From Eublepharis macularius (lineage: Eukaryota > Chordata > Lepidosauria > Squamata > Eublepharidae), in assembly GCF_028583425.1 (NCBI RefSeq), contig NC_072796.1, positions 123,787,464 through 123,851,463 of the forward strand: DNA of 64,000 nt. Reading direction: 5' to 3'. The notes beneath the pieces were generated by a model, which did no database searches, was not told where the DNA came from, and worked only from the letters and a program-made list of their open reading frames with translations. The position numbers were made by a program, and so were the translations under genes. Positions 34,653 through 46,600 of this stretch are shown here, one piece after another (position 1 is the first letter of the stretch; the number at the start of each line of letters is the position of its first letter).

Positions 34653-37600
34653 CTGCAAGATAGAACAGAAACAATCTTTATGCAGTTTTAAAAATCCAAT
34701 CAAATAGGACAAAATGTTTCCGTTATTTGAGTGTACTTCTGAAGCTTATGTAAAATTATGGATTCATCATTAAATTATTACAGAACATTTTCAACCACCT
34801 CACATTCCAGGCTAAAAAAGGAGAAACATTTGTGGGAAATGATGCAACATGAAGTGATGTAACTATAAAAGAGAGCAAGACCATGGAAGAACTTTGAAAG
34901 CAAGGAGATAATTTGCAACTTATACTATGAAGTGAATGGTAGACCAAGTCATTAAAGGAACTAAGTTGTAATCAAGACCACTAGAAAGAATTTCTGGTCA
35001 GCCCACACAGATGAAGGCTGACCAGGAAAGAGGTCTTGGAGTTCTGGCAGCTCTCAATAAAAATGTTGACTCAGTGTGCCATAATGAAAAAAAAATGTAA
35101 TAGGGATGATTAGGAAAGGGACTGAAAATAAAACTGCCAACATTGTAGTTTCCTTGTATAGATCTATGGTGTGACTGAATCTGAAATACAATTTAGTTTC
35201 TGGGCAGCCCACTTCAAAAAGTGCATCATAGAGAAGGGAATGGTATGGAAAAGGGCAACCAGGGACTGGAGCAATTTCTTTGCAAGGCTAAAGGAACTGG
35301 GCCTTTTTAGGTTAAAAAAATACAACTAGGTGGGAAATGATAAAGACTGATGCAGTTATGCATGGGTGGTGGAAATGGATAAAGAAAACTTCCAGACCCT
35401 TTCCCTAGTTACTAAGACCTGTAAGCAGCCAATTGAAATTGATGGGCTGTAGACGAAGGACAAACTAAAGCACGGCTACATACCATGCATTTTTTATGCT
35501 CACTATTACAGGATGTGACAACAGCCACGCTCATAGGCAGCATTAAAAGGGAATTGGATAAGTGCATGGAAGATGTGTCGCATTAATAGCCATTAGCCGT
35601 AACAGCTAAACCGAACCTCCATAAGAGTCCTTTTAGATCAAACCAAGCTTTCATCCAGTCTAGCCCTACAAAAGCCCTATTCATGCCAGGTACCAGTGCT
35701 GGGCAGGAGGGCAATAATAATAAGAAGCCTCTGTGGTATGGAATTTGGCTGTCCACTGGATTAGATGGACTTGGTCTGATGTACCAGGGTTGTTCTTATG
35801 ATAGCAGGATGCAGATAAATAGATAATGGGAGTAGGGAAGGCCAATGAAAACATTATCTCAATATTATGGCATGTTTTAGTTACAGAAATTGTTACATTT
35901 AAGTAACACTGCAGAGAGAAAAGAGGAGCGTTTGAGATACCTAGAAAAAGTGTAGGAGCCACTGGTGAAATGCAAGCTACTTGCATAATGGTTAGCAACA
36001 CAGTTGGCAGAAATAGAGTAGAGAAAGGCTGGGGAGTGGCAAAAGGCACAAAACAGAACTGCTGAAGATTAAAATATTCATCTGTAAACATCTCCAAGAG
36101 CACTGACTAGGTGGTATAGAGAAACATGTAAAAGATATCTGAAACTATCAGAATTCAGAGAGGTCACCCCAAACTGTATACAGAGAGTTAAAAAGAGAAA
36201 GAAAGAAAGAAAAGAACACACAAAGAAAGGGGGTTGCATACTGCTAGAGAAACTACAGTAGCGGATTCAAAATGTGAAGTGAGCTATATGAAGAAAGGAC
36301 TTATTGCATCTGGAGGACAGGCGCTTAAACTACTTACTGTATATAGGGAGCTATATCAGCTTCAGTCCACTTCTCCCGAAGGGTAAATAAGCTGTTAAAT
36401 CTTTCCTGGCTATCCTCCGGCAAGTCTTCAACATTTAGCAAGAAGATAGTCTCCGGTCGGGAGGATTGATCCACAAGAGCTAAACCCTGGAAGAAACAAC
36501 ATATCAAAGGGGAAAGTTAACATCCATCTATTTTGCATTGTTCAATTTATTTATTTTCCTTCCAATGGCAGTGTGGCATAGTAGTTAGAATGTTACACCC
36601 GGGCATGTTTAAATCCTCAGGCTCAGCCATCATCAGGCACCCTCAGGCCAGGTGTTCTCTCTCAGCCTAACTCAAGAGGTTAGTTTTGAGGATAAAACAG
36701 GAGTAGAGGAGAACAGTGTATGCCATTCTGAGCTCCTTGATGGGGAAAAAAATGTGATAAATGGATTACAGAAGTCCAAGGAAATGAAAGGATCCTTTAA
36801 GGAGTGGGGAGTAAGTGTACAGACCAAAATGCCAGCTCTGTAGAGCATAAAAATTGCTTTGTTAGATCAGAACAGGATGCAATACTCTTGTTTGCAATAG
36901 CCACTTACAGATAGTCATAGACAGGACATGATCCTTTTCATTCTTGTAAAGAGTCCAGTAGCACCTTTAAGACTAACCAACTTTACTGTAGCACAAGCTT
37001 TTGAGAACCACAGTTCTCTTTGTCAGATGCATCTGACAAAGGCTGCATCTGACGAAGAGAACTGTGATTCTCGAAAGCTTATGCTGCAGTAAAGTTGGTT
37101 AGTCTTAAAAGTGCTACTGGACTCTTTACTATTTTGCTACTACAGACTAACACAGCTAACTCCTCTGGATCTATTTTCATTCTTGGTGTCTCCTAATCAG
37201 AGGTAGGCTATATCCACAAAGAGATGTAAACAGAGGCTCCTTCTTCAATCATCTCTTGTGCAGCAGACATGTCTACTTTAAAGTACCAGGAAAGCAGACA
37301 GCAAAGGATGTATTACTGCTCATGGGATCCACGTTACCTTTAACTGGTCTAGCCTCGTTGTAATTCCGTCGGGGACACTTTGCTGCCACACTTCTTGGAA
37401 TTCGGAGAGGCTGAACTTGACTGCATTTTGCAAGAGCATTTGTGCCGTAGCTCTGCATATCTTCTCTTCGTTCATTTCAAAGAAAGTCTCACCTAGTATG
37501 GAGTAACAAAAATCACAGATCTTAGAACTGGGATTCTGTACATATGAATTCTTTCTAAAATAAACAGGGGGAGTGGAATCTCCATCTCTCTGAGGTATTG

Positions 37601-40600
37601 ATTTTTGGGCCGGGTTAGATAAGTTTGCCTGGCTTGTACAGAACATTAGATAAAGCAGAATGCAAGCCACAAAGTTTTGCATTTGGTTGCAGTTTGGTTG
37701 CAAGACATAAAATCTGGTTGTCTCCTGGTAAAATACAAAGCTGTTTTACTTGTTGGGGGAGAGTTTGTGCATGCGTGTGCCAAAGTTGGGCATGTTCATC
37801 TATAGGAAAATGGGAAGATTGGGATTCATAGGGAAGTAGTAAAAGGAGAGGGGGATATGATGTAGAGGAAACATAGAGCAGTTGAGTTTCTCTTCCCCAC
37901 TCCTCACCATCAAGTGCCACAATCTTCCAGTGCATGTAGTTCCCAAACTATCCCTCCCTGCTTGTGGCTGAATCTTATGTCAGATCCTCCATTTCATGCA
38001 CTTTTGACTTCTGCTGAGCTAAGCTGAGAGAAAAGCACTTGTGGCAGACCCAAGTTTAAGCAAGATGATATTGTGAGGCAAGTAGTATTTACGAAGGTAA
38101 ACTTTACAGGCATAGACTTCAGTTCTTGCATAGTGGTAGTTCTGGAACATGTATATGAAATCTAATCTGGCATCCAGAACTATCTGCTGCAGTCCCCTCT
38201 AGTTGTTTACTGTTTTGCCTACTGTTTAGCACCTTGTTGTTTAACAACTAAAAACATGCATTCATGAGGGTGACTTACCTTCGTTGATGCTTTGCCTTCC
38301 GTAACTCCTAAGAATGTGGTCTATCATTTCCCTGGAACAAGCATAATTTGTCTACTTCCAGCATATAAATAATAATCCTCATCATGCCACAGAAATTAAT
38401 CACCGTAGTCAAATCTTGTAACTCTTCAACTAGACTCTTGCCTTTAAAATTCTGATGATAAAGATGTTTAAATACATGCAACAGCACCACTTTTGAGACT
38501 GGCACGCTATGCTCTTTTGGAAAAGCAGCATCATTAGGACTCGTAAGGCAGAATATCTGCTGCACCCCTCTGCATTAGGCAACAGAAGGACTGGTTAATC
38601 CTCCCCTTTCCTGTAGTAACTGTATTCCACAGTTTCATTAGGTGGTGCTAATGGGAAAGGGGGGGACTTTCTAAGCAAAGAAGAGAAAAGAGCCGAATTG
38701 TGCAGTTCAAAAAGAGTATAATCTGGAGCAGGGTTTTTTATATATAAACCCTATTACATTGTTTATTGAAATGTCTTTGAAACTGACTGTTCTGACTCAC
38801 GCTGTGTAAATATAAAGGAAGGAATATAAATAATGACAACAATAAATTAAAAATACCTCTGATCTTGACTGTCTGCGCTGTATCCCCCAACTGAGGTTAC
38901 CATCCTAAGCACACTTGACTAGGGAGTAAGTCCTACTGAATCCAATGGACTCTGTGGACAGGCCCTAAGATTCGGGGAATCCCAGGAGCTGTTAACAAAG
39001 AACTTACATGGGCTCCAGAGGTCCGAGTTCTTGAAGACAGATACTTAAAGGAACCTTGCTGAATGGCCATGACTCTGTATATATCAGCTGGGTCACATGA
39101 TTCAGCAGTTTCATCTCGTAATCGAAGTCTAGAATCCTCCAATATCCTGCCAAGCAGAGATCAAGACTTTTATTTTAAATGGTAACAGGTAAAAAACAAA
39201 AGCCGTCATTGTAATGTTGCTTCCTTCGGGTATTTTGAAAATACAGATGATATCCGTTAACACTTTTAAAAAAGAGGTACATGCTGCCTTAAATTCTAGT
39301 ATGTTCTGATGGGGACTGAGGGTGGGAGGAGGTCTATGTATTACAGAGATTGCACAACCCTGCCCTACCCTGAGCGTAGTTTCTGGAGTGTGCTACTGTA
39401 GAAGCCAGGAACTGGCTTTTCGTATAATTATTCAAGCTGAGGAAAGGAAACTAGAGCAGAACAAGAAAAATCCATGCTACTTTGCTACACAAGGCAATTC
39501 TGTTAATTAAACGTGAGAGGTGGCAAGCAAAGCCTTGAGGCAAGCGCCGTTAACTGCCAAAAGCATCGGAAAATTTTAAAGAGCTCTCAGAAACAATTTT
39601 AACCATATACTCTTTGTACTCTTAATGTCACAGTTCATTAGAAGAATGGCAGAACCAGCAAGGAATCATGGGGGAGTGGAAACCCTACCCTCCCACTGAC
39701 CCCACCATCACTTCTTCCCAGGGCTTTTTTTCTGGGAAAAGAGGTGGTGGAACTCAGGACCTCACAATGACGTCACTTTGGGTCAGCTGGAAGAAGGGAG
39801 GAGTTTTTTAAAGTTTAAATTACCCTCGGCGAAAATGGTCACATGGCCGGTGGCCCCGCCCCCTGATCTCCAGACAGAGGGGAGTTTAGATTGCCCTCTG
39901 CGCCGCTGGCAATCTAAACTCCCCTCTGTCTGGAGATCAGGGGGCGGGGCCACCGGCCATGTGACCATTTTCAAGAGGTGCCAGAACTCCATTCCACCGT
40001 GTTCCAGCTGGGGAAAAAAGCCCTGCTTCTTCCCATCTGGCTTTGCCTCATTCCCCTTCCCCCTCTCTCCAATCTTCTCAAAAGTTCAATTTTCTTTACA
40101 TTCCTGAACCCCCCCCCTTTGTGAAAAAAAACAGACCTGCCTTGGCGTACAATTGTATTTAACGTTTTGTCCTGCTTGGCACGAGTCCGGATCCTTATCC
40201 TTGGCCCTCCGGCTTTACAACTACGTCTTGAAACCTGGAGGCTCTGATGCTGGAAGCTTTCTTAGTCTGGCATAAACTCGTATCAGGTCTGTTTCGGTAT
40301 TAGGTTAATTAGCTCCTTTTCTTTTTGCACATACTCTCAATTTGGTATTTTATTGAATTTCTTAATAAGTACAATATATTTTACATTTGTATGATGTTTC
40401 ATTGGTTTCCAGCTTCAATCTAAAAATAAACCCTGGGTCGATCGGCCCTCTGCTACTTTTTGTAATGCTTTGGCTGAGCTCAGCACAGCTGAACCCAGGT
40501 GTGGTCCAGTATGGCTCGAAGCTTCGTTCCCCAGCTTCTGGCTAGGACTTAGTAGAGGAAGTGGTAGCAACCACTGATTTTGGGGGTAGCATGTCTCTTT

Positions 40601-43600
40601 GCAAAGGACCCCCCGTCATTAGAATCCCCTGAGTTTGTGACAACCTTCTCTCTCCCTCTCATGGATGCCTACCTTTTTTGGTTTGACAAGTTTTTTTATA
40701 TGTATCTGTTCAGATGTCATATGCAATGAGGGGGTTAACCCACTAAATTTTGAGAAGGGATATTTTTAAATATTCTTTCTGCAGACCTGGAGACCACCCA
40801 AGATATGCAGAAAAATATACCCTTGCCTGGGTGGCTCCCCCGTCCATATTTTTTGATCCATATGGCAAGCATGTAGCATTCAAAATCAGCAACCCTTGGG
40901 TTTAATCACGGAGGAACCGAAACAGACAATGAGTGATTCCGCACACATTGGATAATGCACTTCCAATCCTCTTTATGGATCATTTGGAATGGATTTTTTT
41001 GTGTGCGGAACGAATAATCCACCTCAAACAATTGATAAAGTGCATTGAAAGTGCATTATCCAACGTGTGTGGAATTAGCCAATTTAGAGAATGTGATGCA
41101 AAATGATTCCTATCTATATTAGTCCTAAACAGCAATTCATACCTTCAACCTGACATGCTTTTAGAACCTCCAGCTGATGCGTTATTTCTTCCTCACTTGC
41201 TTGGATCTGATCTAGCAAATCATCTGTTGTGTACTATAGAAATAAAGCAAAAAAATATTCCTGGGATGTTAATTTTCTTGCCAGATTTAATTATTATGTT
41301 ATTCTGTAAAGCATCATGCGCACAGATGGAGATACACACAGAGCCAAACACACAAAATGTATTTATTTGAAAGATTTATATCCTGCCTTGACACTGCTAC
41401 GATTTTCAAGGCAGCTGGCAAATATAATTTCAAGCAGCATGAAGCACCAACAATGAAATGAATTAAATAAGCAACTTAAAAATCAATCAACATATGTTTG
41501 TGTATCTGTGATATACACAACCAGTTTCCAACATTACCAATGAAATCCTAAGCAGAGGTACTCCAGTCTAAGCCCATTGATTTCAATGGGCTTAAAGTAA
41601 CTCTCAGCAGATTTATCCCTCACCCCACTGGTATCCAGAGAAGTCCTGCTCATGGATAAAAGGTCACCTTTCACTCCTATGGAGAAATAAAGCACTGAAT
41701 GCAAAGCATGAAAGCATGTTCTCCATTCTAACTCTGGACGATTCTGCATTCCTGGACAAGGGATTAAAAATTTTTACAACAAGCAATTCTACTACCATTC
41801 ATTATTTTTCATTACGGCTCACAAAAAGACCTCCCAGGAAGATTTCCTTCCTGCTTTGACTCCTGAAACTGTGAACGCTGCCTCAGTTTAATGCCATGTC
41901 CTTTAATCTAAGTGGCAGTGAAAGGAGGAGCCTTGCAGTATGCTGGAGGCTAACATTTTTATACTTAACACACACGTCTTTGAGACCCAGAGGAGTTAGC
42001 CGTGTTAGTCTGTAGTAGCAAAATCAAGAAGAGTCCAGTAGCAACTTTAAGACTAACCCATTTTATTGTAGCATAAGCTTTCGAGAATCACAGTTCTCTT
42101 CGTCAGATGCATGGAGGGCAAGAAGAAACTGGTCAGATATAGAGGAGGAGAGGGGAGGGCGGAGTAGATGCAAACAGCTCCTTCTGATATGGAGATCAGT
42201 TTGCTTCTGTAAAGGAAATCAGTTACTTTTGATAATGAGATAACCATTCATAGTCCCTATTCAGTCCCAGCTTGACAGCGTCAAATTTACATATGAATTC
42301 CAATTCAGCTTGAGAAATACTGATGGCCAGGAGCGCTCAGAGCCAGGAAGCCCCCAGCACAAACCCTGCCTCTGGTAGGAACTTGTCCACTGGCCTTAGG
42401 CGAGTTGGCCACTCAGCCTCAGCGGCACCCCAACCAATGATACAAATTTGGGTTAGAGGGTTGGCATTAAGTAGGTCATTCTTTAATGTTATCGGCTACT
42501 TTCCACTTATTACCCTCAGTTCATTCACTGTTTTCAGTCTACTCTTCTGTGCATAATCCTTCCAAATTATTAATTTTTAAGAGGCTGCTGCATCCTCTGA
42601 GCTGAAGAGAGCTTCTCCCCCTTCCTATTTTTTACCTTTGGGCTTGTCAACGTTTTCCTTTTCTCCTCATCTGGCCCTTCGTAAGGATTTTCCATTAAGA
42701 GTTTCTTGAGTTTCTTTAGCTTGGGTCGACATCTTCTTACTTCCCAGAAATTGTTAGAGAAGCCTGCAATCTTCAATAAGAATCTTAATTGGGATTTGCC
42801 ACAACTACACTTTTTAATATGGCACCTGCCCACAGAACTCTGTTCATCAGTAACAGACCTACAACAAAACCACCATGATATTCCTAGATGGCTCCTTGAA
42901 GCTTCAACAATTTGTATCCATTCTGTTTTTTAACTAAGTTATGAACACAGCTTTTTCTTATTCCCCTTCCCATTCATCATTCGTGCCTGAAGGGATCATT
43001 CCACTGTGTTGTGTGGCTAATGAGACAACAGGCTATGAGGAAAACCAAGGGTTTCTCAATCCCTCAAGCAACCTGACCAGCACTCCTGGTTTTTCAGCTG
43101 AAGGCAGCCCATCAGGTGGCAATCAGAGTGAGGTGAACAGCGTTTTGCCCGATAAAGCAATGTGAAATTAGAACAATTTTCTTTGGGTCCACCAAAATGG
43201 CAGCTGCGATACTGCTATTATACCACCAGAGGCTGGTGGTATAATTGGGAGAGTTTTTTCTCCTCAAGTTATATGAGAAGCTGTAGAAGCTGCAGCTACT
43301 TGTCGTCAATGTATCATGAAGATGACATAAACCATGGGTTCTTCTCTCACACTTCATGAGAAAGCTATATGATTATCTCCAATGTATTTTTAAAATCTGA
43401 AGAATTGTGATATTTGAAACTAGCGTATAGCCCAGGGAATTCATTATTTTAAAATGTATTTTCAGATACATTTTCTTATTTTGCCACTGTTAATTTTGGA
43501 TTGCCCTGAGCTAGATAGCCCAGGCAAGCCTGATCTTGTCAGATCTCAGAATCTATGCAGCGTGGACCTTGCTTAGTAATTGGATGGGAGACTTCCATAG

Positions 43601-46600
43601 AAGACCCGGGTTACGGAGACAGCCAATGGTAAACCACTTCTGTTCGTTTCTTGCCTATAAAACCCCACCAAGGGTCGCCATAAGCCAGCTATGACTTGAT
43701 GGCACTTTCCACTATCAATTTTGGATTAATTGACAACATATGTTGCATTTAAGGTTTGGAGGGGGTCCTTCTCCTTCGGGTTTTGGGTTTTTTTATAATT
43801 AGCTGTCACAAATGGGAACATCATGTACACATTTCTCTCTCTCTCTCTCTCGAAGATAGTCTTTAATATAGAACTAAGGAGCTGCCGAGTAAAAGGACCA
43901 CTGAATCTTGCATGAAAGAGCTGGCCATCCAATCACCAGCTCATCAGGCCTGGGTTCAAAACTTCACTCAGCATGAATTGCACTAAAAGACCCGAGTCAG
44001 AGCTTCTCACCCTCAGATAACTGAACTCACAGAACTGGGGTATGGATAAAATGGGATTACCCCATGTACACTACCTTGCACTAACTGGAAAACAGGAAAG
44101 ATGCAAAGATAAAAGGAATAAATAAAAGACTTATATGTGTGTGTGCTTGTATGTATCCCCCCCCCAAGAAAATTAGCCACTCTAGAAAAATACCTGTGTG
44201 TGAATGACAGAAGGAGGCTTGTCTGCACAGAGCTCGTCTGGAATTTCACAGGTAGGTATGAAAAGCAACATGTTAGAGGTATCTGCGATTTTCATCTCAT
44301 AGGTCCTATCTTTGCTGCATAGCACGGCGTGGTCCTCTTTATCTCCACGGATGACAAGGCTGGAAATGATACAGTTTTTACAATTATACACAGACTTCAA
44401 CACAGAACTAGTATGAAGCGGGATTTACTTCAGTGTAGAGTGAAAAAATTCAAAATCCACTAACCCCATATCAGAGCTCAGTTGGTACAAAGGCTACTGC
44501 ATGTTAGGTGGAAATATAAACCAGGCTTTAAGAAGAGTCCTGCTAGATCAGAGCCAGCAGTTCATCTAGTCCAACGTTCTGTCTCACAGAGTGGCCAACA
44601 AGTTCCTACACAGGGCCCTCAACTAGTGTTGCCAGCTCCAGGTTAGAAAATTCCTAGAGATTTCTGGGATAGAGCCTGGAGAGGGTGGGATTTGGGGAGG
44701 GAGGGTCTTCAGCAGAGTATAATACCATGGAGTCCAGCCTCCAGAGGAGATATTTTCTCCAGGGGAACTGATCTCTGTTGGCTGGAGGTAAGTTGTAATT
44801 CCGGGAGATCTCCAGCCACCGCCTGGAGGCTGGCAACCCTACCCTCAACATTGCATAGAAGCCACAGCCTTCCCCTGATGTTGCCTCCTGTTGCTGTTAT
44901 TCAAAGAATTTACTGTCTCTGAATGTGGGCATTCCCTTTACTGGGCATGGTTAGTAGCCACTGATAGTCGTACCCTCCACGGATCTGTCTAATCCCCTTT
45001 TAAAGTTGTCTGTTCCTATGGCCACACCTACATCCTCCAACAGCAAATTCCACACTTTAATCTCCAGTAAAAGGCGAAAGATTTATGCGATCTGAAGAGA
45101 AACCAGAGTATGAAAAATGTTTGTGCCCATGTGGAGATGGGAGTGTCGAGTCCCTATTACATGTTTTCTTTTGAGTGTAAAATATATGATCATATTAGGG
45201 AAATATATATCAAACCTGTAATTGATGGTCTTCCGGGGAAAGAGAGAAAAAATTATATTACAATCATGTTAGCAGACAGGAATAGGGAAATGACGCTCCA
45301 AGTGGCAAAATGAGGCTGGATGGTCATTAATAGGAGGAAATCCTGGCTTAGTGTGCAGAATCCTAGATAAGTATTGTTATAATTTGATAATATAAGGTAA
45401 TTTGAATTTTAGGTATTTATATTATGTAAATTATAGTAAGCTACAATTTTAATGATTGCCTGGATATTTTAAGTTTATATTGTTGCCAAATAGTTATGCT
45501 TTTAGGACTGATCAATTTTATAAGTAAATTTTAAAGGTGGTAATTTGTTGAAATATATACCTTCTAAATGTTTATTTTAAAATGGCATGTGTCTCGCTGA
45601 TGTGCAATCATGTAATTTGAATTGATTTCAAGAATGTGATGGCCTCTGGCTAATAAACTTTGTTGTTGTTGTTGTTGTTGCTTTCACACTTTAATCACTC
45701 ATTGAGTAACGCTGCATTTCCTCTCACTAGTGTGTGTGATTACTTCATTCTCCTATTTGCTTATTTCACGTATGTGACCTTGCTTAAACTCATTGCAGGA
45801 ATATAGAAAGCATCTTCAAATTATATCAATCTACAACAGGATGCAAGTGCAACAGAGATGAATGCACAGCCATTGCAATGAACTCTGTGAGTGCGCAACT
45901 TATATTTAACTTGCCATACAAGTCTAAGGATGAAGTTAGTGAGATATTCTCTAGAGTAAGCATGCCTGGGATCACACAGTCCTGAGACGCTCAAGAAAAA
46001 AACAAGTATATAAACATTTTAAATAAATACTGTACAGTATCGGTGACATTAAAACAGCTGCATGCCAATACCCTTGCACATCCTTTTTCTTTGATTAAGG
46101 AACCGTGTTCATGGTTTTAGCATCACTGCAAAGAACTCTGGATTGTTCTGCCACACTGTCCTAGGACTAAAGCCATGAAGACAGCCCCCCCCCCCGATTT
46201 TTTTCCAATGGAAAAATTAGACATTTTGAGAAACACATTTTAAACGTTTCTGTGAAATAGTTGCTCTTTTGGAATGAACGAAATGCTTTTGAAAACAAAG
46301 TTTTACTCAGTGCAATCCTAAGCAGAGCCACACTCTTTGAAGTCCAGGGCGTAACTGTGCTTACTGTCAGAATGTGGTGTATGAAAGTTATTATGCAGAA
46401 CCTACATATAAGAAAGGAAAAGGCAACACTGGGCGGCAGTGGTCAAAGTGCTGGGCTAGGATCTGAGAGACTCAAGTTCGAATCCCTGCTCTGCCACGGA
46501 AGTTTGCTGGGTGACCTTGGGCCAGTCACATGCTCCCAGCCTAACCTACCTCACAGGGTTGTTGTGGGGATAAAATTAAGGAGAGGAGAATAACGTAAAC

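Larger units (their letters stand above)
44525..45730 (-). mobile_element. CR1 LINE 3' end (antisense), split by two later insertions
   Basis: Reverse-complement CR1 text at 44530-44615 (CATCTAGTCCAACGTTCTGT, ACAGAGTGGCCAACAAGTTC), 44850-45062 (CCTTCCCCTGATGTTGCCTC, GGATCTGTCTAATCCCCTTT) and 45697-45730 (ACTCATTGAGTAA). It is interrupted by a hAT MITE (44624-44841) and a LINE tail (45063-45684), each with its own target duplication. It lies in DSCC1 intron 1. Confidence 0.85.

Noticed and set aside
35681-36103. 140-codon open frame on the minus strand
   Set aside because: It largely overlaps the antisense side of a CR1 3' end in DSCC1 intron 8.
36950-37171. Idea that the CAGAGGAGTTAGCC repeats are hAT transposons because of a CAG start
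   Set aside because: Copies at 52.8 and 53.2 kb have 11 and 13 bp target duplications and variable ends, which fit retrotransposition and not the 8-bp duplications of hAT elements.
42761-42772. Alternative CAG acceptor for DSCC1 exon 3, seven bases downstream
   Set aside because: It would shift the frame; the AAG acceptor gives the conserved IAGFSNN junction.
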